Origin: Acidovorax sp. NCPPB 3576
Lineage (GTDB): Bacteria; Pseudomonadota; Gammaproteobacteria; Burkholderiales; Burkholderiaceae_C
DNA length: 64,000 bases
Direction of reading: 5' to 3'
Assembly: GCF_028473605.1 (NCBI RefSeq)
Contig: NZ_CP097267.1
Location: forward strand, 4,518,501-4,582,500
The position numbers were made by a program, and so were the translations under genes. The notes under the pieces were generated by a model, which worked only from the letters and a program-made list of their open reading frames with translations, was not told where the DNA came from and ran no database searches. How positions within the stretch are numbered: the first letter of the stretch is position 1; every line of letters starts with the position of its first letter. This document shows positions 46,779-55,181 of this stretch, one piece after another.

Positions 46779-47276
46779 ATGCGCAACGATATCCAGACTT
46801 CGAATAACAGCCACAGCTTGAGCCACAGCCATAGCCAAAGCGACGGCAATCGCAGCCGCAACCACCACACCGGCAGCGCCCACCCCCAGCCGGGCGCCAC
46901 CCGCCAGCCAGCCCCCGCGCCGCAGGACCGCTCGCGCTACGCCGATTCGGCGCTCACGCCGCCGGTCGATGTGATCGAGGACTCGGGCGGCATCACGCTC
47001 TATGCGGATCTGCCGGGCGTGAGCCGCGACAAGCTCAATCTGCAGGTCGAGTCGGAGACGCTGACGATCGAGGCCGAATCCGACCTGGCCGTGCCCGAGG
47101 GCCTGACCTCCAGCCACACGGAAGTAGGCTTGGGTCGGTTCCGCCGGGTGTTCACCCTGAGCAAGGAACTGGACACCGAGCGGGTGTCGGCCGAGCTGGC
47201 GAACGGGGTGCTGAAGCTGCGCATTCCGAAGGCGCAGCACGCACAGCCGCGGCGCATCGAGGTGCAGATGGCTTAA
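46779..47276 (+). CDS. Small heat-shock protein (Hsp20), second copy with Ser/His-rich arm
   Basis: 165 residues. The first about 50 are low-complexity and rich in Ser, His and Asn (NNSHSLSHSHSQSDGN), probably disordered, and could bind metal. The alpha-crystallin domain follows (DVIEDSGGITLYADLPGVSR, FRRVFTLSKELDTERVSAEL, NGVLKLRIPK), with a weak anchor IEV in RRIEVQMA. GGAG about 7 bases before the ATG. Same operon as the first copy. Confidence 0.92.
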   Translation: MRNDIQTSNNSHSLSHSHSQSDGNRSRNHHTGSAHPQPGATRQPAPAPQDRSRYADSALTPPVDVIEDSGGITLYADLPGVSRDKLNLQVESETLTIEAESDLAVPEGLTSSHTEVGLGRFRRVFTLSKELDTERVSAELANGVLKLRIPKAQHAQPRRIEVQMA

Positions 47277-47309
47277 CGGCTTGCGGAGCCGCCAGGGATC
47301 AGTGCACCG

Positions 47310-47336
47310 GCATTGCTATTACTTATATAGCAATGC
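47310..47336. repeat. Palindrome GCATTGCTAT...ATAGCAATGC
   Basis: Perfect 10-base arms with a 7-base loop, the longest arms of the ATTGCTA family in this window. It follows the second Hsp20 gene and may act as its 3' hairpin. Confidence 0.8.
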
Positions 47337-47414
47337 TCCCTAGTGAATATTGCGCTGGAGCCCTTTTTTACTCAAAGTCGGCTCGCACAAAAGGATTGCC
47401 CCCGCCTCAGCATC

Positions 47415-47449
47415 GCGGCCCCTGCAGCTAATACGACTGCAGGGGCCGC
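47415..47449. terminator. Bidirectional 13-bp hairpin between convergent genes
   Basis: GCGGCCCCTGCAG-ctaatacga-CTGCAGGGGCCGC. Perfect arms, located between the convergent Hsp20 operon and the MFS gene. It lacks a U-run, so it may act as a roadblock rather than a classic terminator. Confidence 0.55.
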
Positions 47450-47481
47450 ATTGCGTTGAGCCCAGTTGAGCGCTGTCGGGC

Positions 47482-49146
47482 TCACCCTGCGGCAGAGGGC
47501 GATGCGGCGACGCTCTGCGCATCCAGCGCCAGGTAGTGGTGCACCACGGGACGGCCCGGGCCGACGTGGTAGCGCAGCGCCTCGGCCTGCAGATCGGCAT
47601 CGGCTTTGGAAACACGGCCGTGCTGGCGCAGGTGCTCGGCCCACGATTCGACCAGGAACCACTCGATCACCCGGCCCGGCTCGGCCGTGTGCTCGGCCAC
47701 GCCCCAGGCGTAGGCGCCGTCGCGGCGGCGTTCGCGCGCCACGTGCTGCATGGCCTGCAGGAAGGCGGGCAGGTCGGGCTGGCGGATCTGGTATTCGATC
47801 TGCACCATGACCGGGCCGCGATCGTGCGCGACGGGCTCGGCCAGCAAAGGCTCGGGCCAGTGGTTGGAAGGCTGCAGATCGGCTTCGCCGGTGGGCAGCT
47901 TCACGCGGTGAAAGAGCACGGCCGCCAGCACCAGGCCGCCCGCACCGACCAGCAGCGTGAGCGGCAGTCCCGCCTGCCCTGCCACCAGGCCCCAGCCCAG
48001 GCTGCCCGCGGCCATGGCGCCGTTGAACACCATGAGATAGATCGCAAGGCCGCGGCCACGCACCCAGTTGGGCAGCACGGCCTGGGCCACGCCGTTGAGC
48101 GTGGTGAGCGCGATGATCCAACCCCAACCCAGCACCAGCATGAGCGCCACGGCGGCCTCGCGCGGCGGCGCGAGGGTGAGCACGGCCATCACACCGGCGG
48201 TGAGCAGCGAGGCCAGCAGCACCAGCCCGTCGGCATCCAGGCGCTTGCGCAGGCGCGGCAGCAGCACCGCGCCGAGAATGGCCCCGGCACCGACCGCGCC
48301 CAGCATCACGCCGTAGAAGCCCGCCGTGCCGCCCAGCATGCGCCGCGCCACCAGCGGCAGCAGCGCCCAGACGGAACTGGCGAACAGGAAGAACACCGCC
48401 GCGCGCAGCAGCACCACGTGCAGTTCGCGGCTGGCGCGGGCGTAGCGCAGCCCGGCGCGGAAGGCGCCGAAGAACTGCTCGTTCAGCCCGGTGGATTCGG
48501 CCTTGGGGCGCTTCCACCACAGCAGCGCGGCGATTACGAAGCCGTAGCTCGCCACGTCCAGGCCATAGGCCGCGGCCGCGCCGAAGCTGGCCAGCAGCAG
48601 GCCGCCCGCCGCCGGGCCGATGGCGCGGGCGATGTTGATGCCCAGCGAGTTGAGCGCCACAGCGCTTTTCAGCTCGCTGCGGGGCACCAACTCGGGCACG
48701 ATGGACTGCCACGTGGGCCCCATGAGCGCGGCACCGATGCCGCCCACGAAGGTGAGCGCGATGAGCGATTCCACCGTGAGCGTGTTCGTGCGCGCCATCA
48801 CCAGCAGCGTGCCGCTCACGCAGGCCAGCAGCACCTGCACGGCGATCAGAAAGCGCCGGCGGTCCAGGATGTCCGACAGCACGCCGGCGGGAATCGCCAG
48901 CAGGAAGATCGGCAGCGTGGCCGCCGTCTGCACCAGCGCCACGGCGGCGGGGCTGGACGACAGCTCGGTCACCATCCACGAGCTGGCCACGTCGCGCATG
49001 AAGCTGCCGATGTTGCCCAGCACCGTGGCGGACCACAGCACCGCGAACAGCGGCAGGCGCAGCGGCGCGAAGCTGCCCGAAGGTGCGGGCACGGCGGCGG
49101 CGACCGCGGCGGACGGTGAATCGTGTTGGTGATCGTCATGCGCCAT
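47482..49146 (-). CDS. MFS transporter with C-terminal soluble domain
   Basis: 554 residues. Residues about 25-425 are a major facilitator of the EntS/MFS_3 type (LPLFAVLWSATVLGNIGSFM, LSDILDRRRFLIAVQVLLAC, GPTWQSIVPELVPRSELKSA, GINIARAIGPAAGGLLLASF). About residues 440-540 form an added soluble domain (VQIEYQIRQPDLPAFLQAMQ, VIEWFLVESWAEHLRQHGRV), with the look of a ferredoxin-like dimeric alpha-beta barrel. This fusion recurs in the family, with unknown role. The N-terminus has a His/Asp tract (MAHDDHQHDS). It overlaps the DoxX-like gene by 11 bases. Confidence 0.85.
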   Translation of the reverse strand: MAHDDHQHDSPSAAVAAAVPAPSGSFAPLRLPLFAVLWSATVLGNIGSFMRDVASSWMVTELSSSPAAVALVQTAATLPIFLLAIPAGVLSDILDRRRFLIAVQVLLACVSGTLLVMARTNTLTVESLIALTFVGGIGAALMGPTWQSIVPELVPRSELKSAVALNSLGINIARAIGPAAGGLLLASFGAAAAYGLDVASYGFVIAALLWWKRPKAESTGLNEQFFGAFRAGLRYARASRELHVVLLRAAVFFLFASSVWALLPLVARRMLGGTAGFYGVMLGAVGAGAILGAVLLPRLRKRLDADGLVLLASLLTAGVMAVLTLAPPREAAVALMLVLGWGWIIALTTLNGVAQAVLPNWVRGRGLAIYLMVFNGAMAAGSLGWGLVAGQAGLPLTLLVGAGGLVLAAVLFHRVKLPTGEADLQPSNHWPEPLLAEPVAHDRGPVMVQIEYQIRQPDLPAFLQAMQHVARERRRDGAYAWGVAEHTAEPGRVIEWFLVESWAEHLRQHGRVSKADADLQAEALRYHVGPGRPVVHHYLALDAQSVAASPSAAG

Positions 49147-49561
49147 GGAGGCCTCCCAGGTCGTGCCAGGCGACGAGCAGCATGCCGCCCACCAGGCCCC
49201 AATGTTCGAAGAATGCGTTGGCGGCGCGCTGCCGCTCGGGCGGTGCCACCTGCCAGAAGCGGTCGGCCAGGAACGCCGCCAGCACCGTGAAGCCGGCCAG
49301 CGCCAGCGCGCCCAGCCAGCGGTACCAGCCCGAGACGATCAGCAGCGAGGCGCCCAGTTGCAGCGCGATGGTTGCGGCCGCCACGGGCGCGGCGGGTGCC
49401 AGGCCAAAGCCTCGCATCTCGGCCACCGCGCCGGCGAAGTCGCGCGCCTTGCCGATGCCGCCCTGCAGGTAGGCCGCGCACAGGCACAGCAGCGCGAGCG
49501 ACTGCACCCAGGGCGCGGTGAAGGCGCCGCGCAGCGCGTCGATGGAACCGTCCACGGTCAC
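49136..49561 (-). CDS. DoxX-like membrane protein (GTG start)
   Basis: 141-residue protein with four predicted helices (VQSLALLCLCAAYLQGGIGK, APVAAATIALQLGASLLIVS, WLGALALAGFTVLAAFLADR, GLVGGMLLVAWHD), the DoxX pattern KARDFAGAVAEM after helix 1, and a short hydrophilic start. The start is a GTG at 49561 that overlaps the amidohydrolase stop (GTGA). DoxX proteins are associated with redox or thiol metabolism; the specific role is unknown. Confidence 0.82.
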   Translation of the reverse strand: MTVDGSIDALRGAFTAPWVQSLALLCLCAAYLQGGIGKARDFAGAVAEMRGFGLAPAAPVAAATIALQLGASLLIVSGWYRWLGALALAGFTVLAAFLADRFWQVAPPERQRAANAFFEHWGLVGGMLLVAWHDLGGLHGA

Positions 49562-51447
49562 ACCGCCCAGCAGGCGCAGCCCAGGGCGCCCCAGAAGCCC
49601 TTCAGGTCGGCGATCGGCAGCCGGCTGCTCCAGGCCGTGGCGTGCTGGTGGCCGTGCACGTTGCAATCGTTGGCGCAGGCGCACGCGGCGGCGGCGCGGC
49701 GCACCACGGCCTGCAGCGGCGCGCCCTCCTGCGTGCCCCAGCCGCCATAGCCGCCGAAGGTGCGCACGGGCGACCAGTCGGGCATGGCGGGCGGCGGTGC
49801 CGCGTCGTCGAAGCGGGCGAAATCACCGGCGCCGTACACCACCTTGCCGCCCACCACCGTGAGCAGCGCCGTGGTGTCGGCGATGTCGGATTCGGGGCAG
49901 GCGAAGAAGTCGCGGTCGGGCACGGTCAGGTCGGCCAGCTGGCCGGCCTGGATGCGGCCCTTCTTGCCTTCTTCGTTGCTGAACCAGGTGACGTTCTCGG
50001 TCCACAGGCGCAGTGCCGCTTCGCGGCCCAGGCAGTTGCGCTGCGGCGTGATCTGCAGGCCGCCCACGGTCTTGCCCGTGATGAGCCACGACAGCGACAC
50101 CCACGGGTTGTAGCTGGCCACGCGGGTGGCGTCGGTGCCGGCGGACACGTGCACGCCCTTTTCCAGCATGCGCTTGACGGGCGGCGTGGCCTCGGCCGCG
50201 CCGGCGCCGTAGCGCTCGACGAAGTACTCGCCCTGGTAGGCCATGCGGTGCTGCACGGCCACGCCGCCGCCCAAAGCGGCGATGCGGTCGATGGACTTTT
50301 CCGAGATGGTCTCGGCATGGTCGAAGAACCAGTTCAGGCCGGCCAGCGGCGTGTCGCGGTTCACCTTCTCGAACACGTCGAGCGCGCGCTCGATGGTCTC
50401 GTCGTAGGTGGCATGCATGCGCCAGGGCCAGCGGTTCTGCGCCAGGATGCGCACCACGCCTTCCAGGTCGTCTTCCATCTCGGGCGCCATGTCGGGGCGC
50501 GGCTGGCGGAAGTCTTCGAAGTCCGCCGCCGAGAACACCAGCATCTCGCCCGCGCCGTTGTGGCGAAAGTAGTCCGTGCCCTGCTTGTATTGCGACGTGG
50601 CCGTCCAGTTCAGGAAGTCTTCCTTTTCCTGCTTCGGCTTTTGCGTGAACAGGTTGTAGGCCAGGCGGATGGTGAGCTGATCGGCATCGGCCAGTTCCTG
50701 GATCACCTGGTAGTCGTCGGGGTAGCTTTGGAAGCCGCCGCCCGCATCGATGGCGCCCGTCACGCCCAGGCGGTTCAGCTCGCGCATGAAGTGGCGCGTG
50801 GAGTTGACCTGGTATGCATGCGGCAGCTTGGGGCCCTTGGCCAGCGTGGCGTAGAGGATGGCCGCATTGGGCTTGGCCAGCAGCAGCCCGGTGGGGTTGC
50901 CGGCCGCATCGCGCACGATCTCGCCGCCGGGCGGCGCGGGCGTGTCGCGCGTGTAGCCCACGGCCCGCAGCGCGGCGGCGTTGAGCAGCGCGCGGTCGTA
51001 CAGGTGCAGGATGAACACCGGCGTGTCCGGCGCCACGGCATTCAGCTCGGCGATGGTGGGCAGGCGCTTCTCCGCGAACTGATGTTCGGTGAACCCGCCC
51101 ACCACGCGCACCCACTGCGGCGCGGGCGTGACCGCCACCTGGCGCCGCAGCATGCCCATGGCATTGGCCAGGCTCTTCACGCCGTCCCAGCGCAGTTCCA
51201 TGTTGAAGTTGAGCCCGCCGCGGATGATGTGCAGGTGGTTGTCGATCAGGCCCGGCAGCGCGCTGCGGCCGTTCAAGTCGATGCGCCGCGTGCCCGGCCC
51301 GGCCAGCGCCAGCACGTCGCGGTCCGTGCCGACTTGGGTGAAGCGCCCCTGCGCGATGGCCACGGCACTGGCCGTGGGGTTGGCGCGGTCCAGCGTGGTG
51401 AAGCGGCCGTTGTGCAGGATCAGGTCGGGGGTGGTGGGCGGGGTCAT
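49558..51447 (-). CDS. YtcJ-like amidohydrolase (metal-dependent TIM barrel)
   Basis: 629-residue amidohydrolase-superfamily enzyme. Early strand: LILHNGRFTTLDRANPTASA; metal site start LPGLIDNHLHIIRGG with the HxH pair; late FDHAETISEKSIDRIAALGG, VSAGTDATRVASYNPWVSLS with the Asp; C-terminal closing strand VVGGKVVYGAGDF. The last about 80 residues (Cys/Trp-rich: CACANDCNVHGHQHATAW) are an extension. Preceded by GGAGCCTG. First in translation order of a chain with the DoxX-like and MFS genes, suggesting uptake or export of its substrate. The substrate is unknown. Confidence 0.85.
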   Translation of the reverse strand: MTPPTTPDLILHNGRFTTLDRANPTASAVAIAQGRFTQVGTDRDVLALAGPGTRRIDLNGRSALPGLIDNHLHIIRGGLNFNMELRWDGVKSLANAMGMLRRQVAVTPAPQWVRVVGGFTEHQFAEKRLPTIAELNAVAPDTPVFILHLYDRALLNAAALRAVGYTRDTPAPPGGEIVRDAAGNPTGLLLAKPNAAILYATLAKGPKLPHAYQVNSTRHFMRELNRLGVTGAIDAGGGFQSYPDDYQVIQELADADQLTIRLAYNLFTQKPKQEKEDFLNWTATSQYKQGTDYFRHNGAGEMLVFSAADFEDFRQPRPDMAPEMEDDLEGVVRILAQNRWPWRMHATYDETIERALDVFEKVNRDTPLAGLNWFFDHAETISEKSIDRIAALGGGVAVQHRMAYQGEYFVERYGAGAAEATPPVKRMLEKGVHVSAGTDATRVASYNPWVSLSWLITGKTVGGLQITPQRNCLGREAALRLWTENVTWFSNEEGKKGRIQAGQLADLTVPDRDFFACPESDIADTTALLTVVGGKVVYGAGDFARFDDAAPPPAMPDWSPVRTFGGYGGWGTQEGAPLQAVVRRAAAACACANDCNVHGHQHATAWSSRLPIADLKGFWGALGCACWAV

Positions 51448-51493
51448 GGGCAGGCTCCTTGGAGGATCGGCAACGCGAAGGGTGCGCTCTTTT

Positions 51494-52174
51494 TCAACCC
51501 TCGTGGGCGTTGAACATGGCCTTGGCATAGGTGATGCCCAGGCCGTAGCCGCCACCGAACTTTCTGGCGATGCCCGTCGTCATGTCGTAGGTGTCCGTGC
51601 GCGCCCAATCGCGTTGCAGCTCCAGCAAATACTGCAGCGCCGTGATGGGCCGCGCACCCGCCTGCACCATGCGCTCCATGGCGCGGTGGTGGGCCTCGGC
51701 GGAGATGTCGCCGCTCGCATCGGCGATCACGTACACCTCGAAGCCCTGGTCGAGCGCCGACAGCGCCGGGCCCACGATGCACACGCTGGTCCACAGGCCC
51801 GCCAGCACGATGCGCGGCTTGCCGATTTCGTTGATGCGGCGGATCACGGCCTCGTCTTCCCAGGTGTTCATCGACGTGCGGTCCAGCAGCGCCTGGCCGG
51901 GGAACGGCGCGGTCACCTCTTCGAACATCGGGCCGCTGAAGCTCTTTTCCGCCACGGTGGTCAGGATCGTGGACACGCCGAAGCCCGCCGCCGCGCTGGC
52001 CACCAGGCCAGCGTTGGAGCGCAGCGTGATCGCATCGATGGAATGCGTGGCGAAGGCCATCTGCGACTGGAAGTCGATCATCACCAGCGTGTGGTCCTGC
52101 GGGTTGAGCAGCGTGGCGCCGGGGGTGGCGGTGGCGACGGGCTGGGCGGCGGCGGGGGTGCGGACGGCGGTCAT
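51494..52174 (-). CDS. Isochorismatase-family cysteine hydrolase (YcaC-like)
   Basis: 226 residues. The catalytic triad positions are the Asp of VMIDFQSQMAFATHS, a middle Lys/Arg region (GKPRIVLAGLWTSVCIVGPA) and the Cys of TSVCI. Length and motif set fit YcaC-like hydrolases rather than true isochorismatases. The N-terminal about 35 residues are Ala/Thr-rich. It sits between the amidohydrolase and pirin genes on the same strand with gaps of 46 and 103 bp; all could be under the LysR regulator at 53191. Confidence 0.86.
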   Translation of the reverse strand: MTAVRTPAAAQPVATATPGATLLNPQDHTLVMIDFQSQMAFATHSIDAITLRSNAGLVASAAAGFGVSTILTTVAEKSFSGPMFEEVTAPFPGQALLDRTSMNTWEDEAVIRRINEIGKPRIVLAGLWTSVCIVGPALSALDQGFEVYVIADASGDISAEAHHRAMERMVQAGARPITALQYLLELQRDWARTDTYDMTTGIARKFGGGYGLGITYAKAMFNAHEG

Positions 52175-52277
52175 GGCAAGGCTCCTGGATGGAATGGAAA
52201 AGACGGAAGGAAAAAGGAAAGGCAATCGAAAGAAAAGGCCCGGGGGCCGGGGCGGCGGTGCCGCCGCCCCTCACCAA

Positions 52278-53003
52278 TCAGTGCGGCATGGCGGGCAGCT
52301 CGTTGGGGCGCAGGTCGAACACCAGCACCTCGGCGTCGTCGCCCCTGGCAAAGCGCAGGGCGCCAGCGTCGCGGATGCGGGCGCCGTCGCCTTCGGACAG
52401 GCGCTCGCCGTTCACCTCCAGGCTGCCGCGGGCCACGTGCACATACACGTTGCGGCCGGGTCCCACGTCCAGTTCGGCGGCCTCGTCGCCGTCGAACAGG
52501 CCGGCATGCACCCGGGCGTCCTGGTGGACGGCCAGCGAGCCGTCGGACCCTTCGGGCGAGATGATCAGCCGCAGCCGGCCGCGCTTTTCGGCCTCGCTGA
52601 AGTGCACCTGCTGGTAGCGGGGCGTGGCGCCGATCACGCCGGGCACGATCCAGATCTGCAGGAAGTGCACGGGCTCGTCGGCCGAGTGGTTGAACTCGCT
52701 GTGGCGCACGCCGGTGCCGGCGCTCATCATCTGCACGTCGCCGGGGCGGATGACCGAGCCGGTGCCCATCGAATCCTGGTGCTCCAGCGCGCCTTCCAGC
52801 ACGTAGGAGAAGATTTCCATGTCGCGGTGGGGATGAGCGCCGAAGCCCTTGCCCGGCGCCACGCGGTCGTCGTTGATGACCAGCAGGTCCGAGAAGCCTT
52901 GCTGGTTGGCATCGCGGTAGTGGCCGAACGAGAACGTGTGGTGCGAATGCAGCCAGCCGTGGTTGGCGTTGCCGCGTTGGTGGGCTTTGCGGATGTCGAG
53001 CAT
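52278..53003 (-). CDS. Pirin family protein
   Basis: 241-residue double cupin. The N-terminal cupin has the metal-site pattern HPHRDMEIFSYVLEGALEHQ, with GTGVRHSEFNHSADEPVHFL following. Bacterial pirins have been reported with quercetinase activity or as redox-sensitive regulators. The sequence does not decide. It is divergent from the LysR gene, across two palindromes that are good candidates for its operator. Confidence 0.9.
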   Translation of the reverse strand: MLDIRKAHQRGNANHGWLHSHHTFSFGHYRDANQQGFSDLLVINDDRVAPGKGFGAHPHRDMEIFSYVLEGALEHQDSMGTGSVIRPGDVQMMSAGTGVRHSEFNHSADEPVHFLQIWIVPGVIGATPRYQQVHFSEAEKRGRLRLIISPEGSDGSLAVHQDARVHAGLFDGDEAAELDVGPGRNVYVHVARGSLEVNGERLSEGDGARIRDAGALRFARGDDAEVLVFDLRPNELPAMPH

Positions 53004-53056
53004 GGTGCAGGTTCCTTTCGGTTTCTTCGATGAAATTCACACTGGGGGCCTGTCGC

Positions 53057-53075
53057 TGAAATCACCTCGATTTCA
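53057..53075. promoter_or_regulatory. Palindrome TGAAATC-acctc-GATTTCA
   Basis: Perfect 7-base arms with 5-base spacer, 54 bp upstream of the pirin start. The inner GATTTCA contains the GATTTC also related to the site at 53150. Candidate LysR-type site. Confidence 0.55.
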
Positions 53076-53149
53076 TTGGGCTTCAGTGCTGCGGTGAAGA
53101 AAGTATCCCGCGCCGTGAGGGGTCACAGGTTGAAAGGTTTCGCCATCCA

Positions 53150-53170
53150 TCATCGATAATTTCGATGATT
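53150..53170. promoter_or_regulatory. Palindrome ATCATCGA-taatt-TCGATGAT
   Basis: Perfect 8-base arms and 5-base spacer, ending 20 bp before the lysR ATG. It includes the T-N11-A form of LysR recognition boxes. The position fits autoregulation of the LysR gene and activation of the divergent pirin operon. Confidence 0.6.
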
Positions 53171-53190
53171 CAACCCATCGCCCTCACGCC

Positions 53191-54093
53191 ATGCTGAAAC
53201 TCACCCTCGAAGCCATCGAACTGGTGGACGCGATTGCCCGCCACGGCTCGTTCGCCGGCGCCTCCGAGCGCCTGCACAAGGTGCCGTCCACCATCTCCTA
53301 CGCCATCGGCAAGCTGGAGGAGCAGCTCGGCATCGCCCTCTTCACCCGCAACGGCCCGCGCGTGGCGCTCACGCCCGCCGGGCAGGAGATGCTCAAGGAA
53401 GGCCGCTGGCTGCTCACCGCCGCGCACCAGCTCGAATCGCGCATGCGGCAGATCGCCACGGGGTTCGAATCGGAATTGCGGCTGGTGCACGACTCGCTCA
53501 TCCCCACCAGCGCGTTCAACCAGGACATCTGCGCCTTCGAGGACCTGCACTGCGGCACGCGCCTGCGCATCGGCTGCGAGGCGCTCACGGGCACCTGGGA
53601 GGCGCTGCGCGACGGCCGCGCCGACATCGTCGTGGCGGCAGGCGAAGGCCCGGCCGGCGGCGGCTACAAGGCGGTGGCCGTTGGCAGCCTGGCGTTCGTG
53701 TTCTGCGTGACGGCCACGCACCCGCTGGCGCAGCTGCAGCGCCCGATCACCCGCAGCGACCTGCTGGACCACACCGCCGTGGTGGTGGGCGACGGCGCGC
53801 GGTCGCTCACCGACCGCACCGTGGGCCTGCAATCGGGCCAGCGCCGCATCACCGTGCCATCGATGCAGGCCAAGATCGCCTGCCAGGCGGCGGGCCTGGG
53901 CCACGGCTTTCTGCCGCGCGCATGCATCCGGGTGGAGCTGGAAACGGGGGTGCTGGTGGAGCTGCCGGTGGAGGAGCCCCGCCCCGACGAGACCTTCTGG
54001 CTCGCCTGGAAGCCCGAGCACATGGGCGAGGCGCTCAAGTGGTGGCGCCAGCGGCTGGACCGGCCGCTGCTGCCGGGCATCCTGCCGCAGTGA
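53191..54093 (+). CDS. LysR family transcriptional regulator
   Basis: 300-residue regulator. The N-terminal winged helix is LEAIELVDAIARHGSFAGAS, then ERLHKVPSTISYAIGKLEEQ and LGIALFTRNG; a linker helix (about residues 60-88) precedes the two-lobe effector domain. Divergent from pirin, with palindromes in between. It is likely an activator of the pirin/isochorismatase-like/amidohydrolase chain. The inducer is unknown. Confidence 0.92.
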   Translation: MLKLTLEAIELVDAIARHGSFAGASERLHKVPSTISYAIGKLEEQLGIALFTRNGPRVALTPAGQEMLKEGRWLLTAAHQLESRMRQIATGFESELRLVHDSLIPTSAFNQDICAFEDLHCGTRLRIGCEALTGTWEALRDGRADIVVAAGEGPAGGGYKAVAVGSLAFVFCVTATHPLAQLQRPITRSDLLDHTAVVVGDGARSLTDRTVGLQSGQRRITVPSMQAKIACQAAGLGHGFLPRACIRVELETGVLVELPVEEPRPDETFWLAWKPEHMGEALKWWRQRLDRPLLPGILPQ

Positions 54094-54152
54094 AGGCGCC
54101 GCCGACGCGGCCCATCACAGCGGCAAGTGTCGCTGCGATGGCCGATTCCTCG

Positions 54153-54596
54153 TCAGGGGGGTGCCGACCGCTGCGGGAATTTTCGATAGATCTTTTTCAG
54201 TATCCAGATTTCCCCGCATTCCAAGACCAACCACAGCGGGAAAAGCGGCATCACCATAAAGATGAAAAACACACGCAAGGGAAAATAAAGGAGAAAAAAC
54301 ATCCCCACATAAAACCCGTGCAGCGGCTGCTTGTTTTTGATGAAAAACAGGATGAAGACGAGAAAAGCCAAGCCCGAAGTCAAAATGACATGGAAGCCCA
54401 GCAGCAGATAGGCCATGGCCTTGGGCAAATAATCATGGGTGGCCACCCATTTTGGCGAAAGCTCCTGAAAGGCCGATGCGGCCATCGACAGAAAGAAAAC
54501 GAGAATGCCCAGGCCCAGCACGGCGAATGGAATCCAACACGCGTAAGCCATCCATTTGGAAGGCGCTTTCAATGCTTCGGAACGCGGGGTTTTCAT
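54153..54596 (-). CDS. Membrane protein, candidate immunity protein of the orphan RHS tip
   Basis: 147 residues from the ATG at 54596. Three clear hydrophobic spans: WIPFAVLGLGILVFFLSMAA, YLLLGFHVILTSGLAFLVFI and YVGMFFLLYFPLRVFFIFMV. Its start overlaps the stop of the orphan tip (TGATG), with AGGAGA about 12 bases upstream; a longer start at 54629 lacks a site. GC is far below the RHS core. Cognate immunity genes sit exactly here, so I read it as immunity to the displaced tip. The mechanism is not known. Confidence 0.62.
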   Translation of the reverse strand: MKTPRSEALKAPSKWMAYACWIPFAVLGLGILVFFLSMAASAFQELSPKWVATHDYLPKAMAYLLLGFHVILTSGLAFLVFILFFIKNKQPLHGFYVGMFFLLYFPLRVFFIFMVMPLFPLWLVLECGEIWILKKIYRKFPQRSAPP

Positions 54597-54772
54597 CAAT
54601 TCCAAATTCTCCTGGGGTCGTATTTCCATGCCGAGGGGTCCAGGGGCACAGGATTCGGCCACGTACCCTGGGGCCATAAATTACCGCCATAGAAGCTTTT
54701 ACTGACTCCGGATTCGGTGAAGGCCTTGTCGTGATACTGATAATTTATCGCTGCACTGGAACCGGGTTCTAA
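54596..54772 (-). pseudogene. Orphan RHS C-terminal tip fragment
   Basis: About 58 codons with no start codon. It begins with LEPGS, the same five residues that follow the conserved DPLG junction in the complete RHS protein, and continues INYQYHDKAFTESGVSKSFY, GGNLWPQGTWPNPVPLDPSA and WKYDPRRIWN before TGA. This is the expected scar when a new tip/immunity cassette displaces the previous one. It could recombine back onto the core. It is shorter than a full toxin, so part may be lost. Confidence 0.65.
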
Positions 54773-54788
54773 ATCACTGCGTGGGCGC

Positions 54789-55181
54789 TTACATGGTGCC
54801 GCTCGATTTAGGCTCAGTACATTTCATTGCGATCAAATAAATGATTAAAGAAAGTACTCCGGCGCCAGCACCGAAGAAACTATAAAAAAGAGATAAGCCA
54901 TCCATTTTTGGAATGCGACCGAGCAATAAGAATAATACGAAATTTATTAAAAAACCTCCAAAAATGAAAGCAAAAATTGCAGCCGTCACCAAACCATACC
55001 GACGGTAAAACTGCAAAACAAAATACAGACAGGCTGAAATCAGAAAAAAAGAAATTCCAAAAATAAAACTCCCCAAATATAAATAAAGAGAAGAATAATC
55101 TCGATGTGTGAAGCAGAGGAACAAAAACGTCACAGAAAGAGAAGATAAAAAACTTGCAAGGAGATATTTATTTATTTGCAT
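54789..55181 (-). CDS. Membrane protein, candidate immunity protein of the RHS effector
   Basis: 130 residues with four hydrophobic spans (LLASFLSSLSVTFLFLCFTH, LYLGSFIFGISFFLISACLY, AAIFAFIFGGFLINFVLFLL, FFGAGAGVLSLIIYLIAMK). Its ATG overlaps the RHS stop by 10 bases, so both are translationally coupled. GC is very low against the RHS core. Location directly after the tip is the standard immunity position. A membrane-embedded immunity protein hints at a toxin acting in or across the inner membrane (inference). Not recognised as a named family. Confidence 0.68.
   Translation of the reverse strand: MQINKYLLASFLSSLSVTFLFLCFTHRDYSSLYLYLGSFIFGISFFLISACLYFVLQFYRRYGLVTAAIFAFIFGGFLINFVLFLLLGRIPKMDGLSLFYSFFGAGAGVLSLIIYLIAMKCTEPKSSGTM

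Noticed and set aside
54433..54690. 85-residue minus-strand frame
   Set aside because: Overlaps the orphan RHS tip and the membrane protein in another frame; the tip frame gives the coherent sequence.
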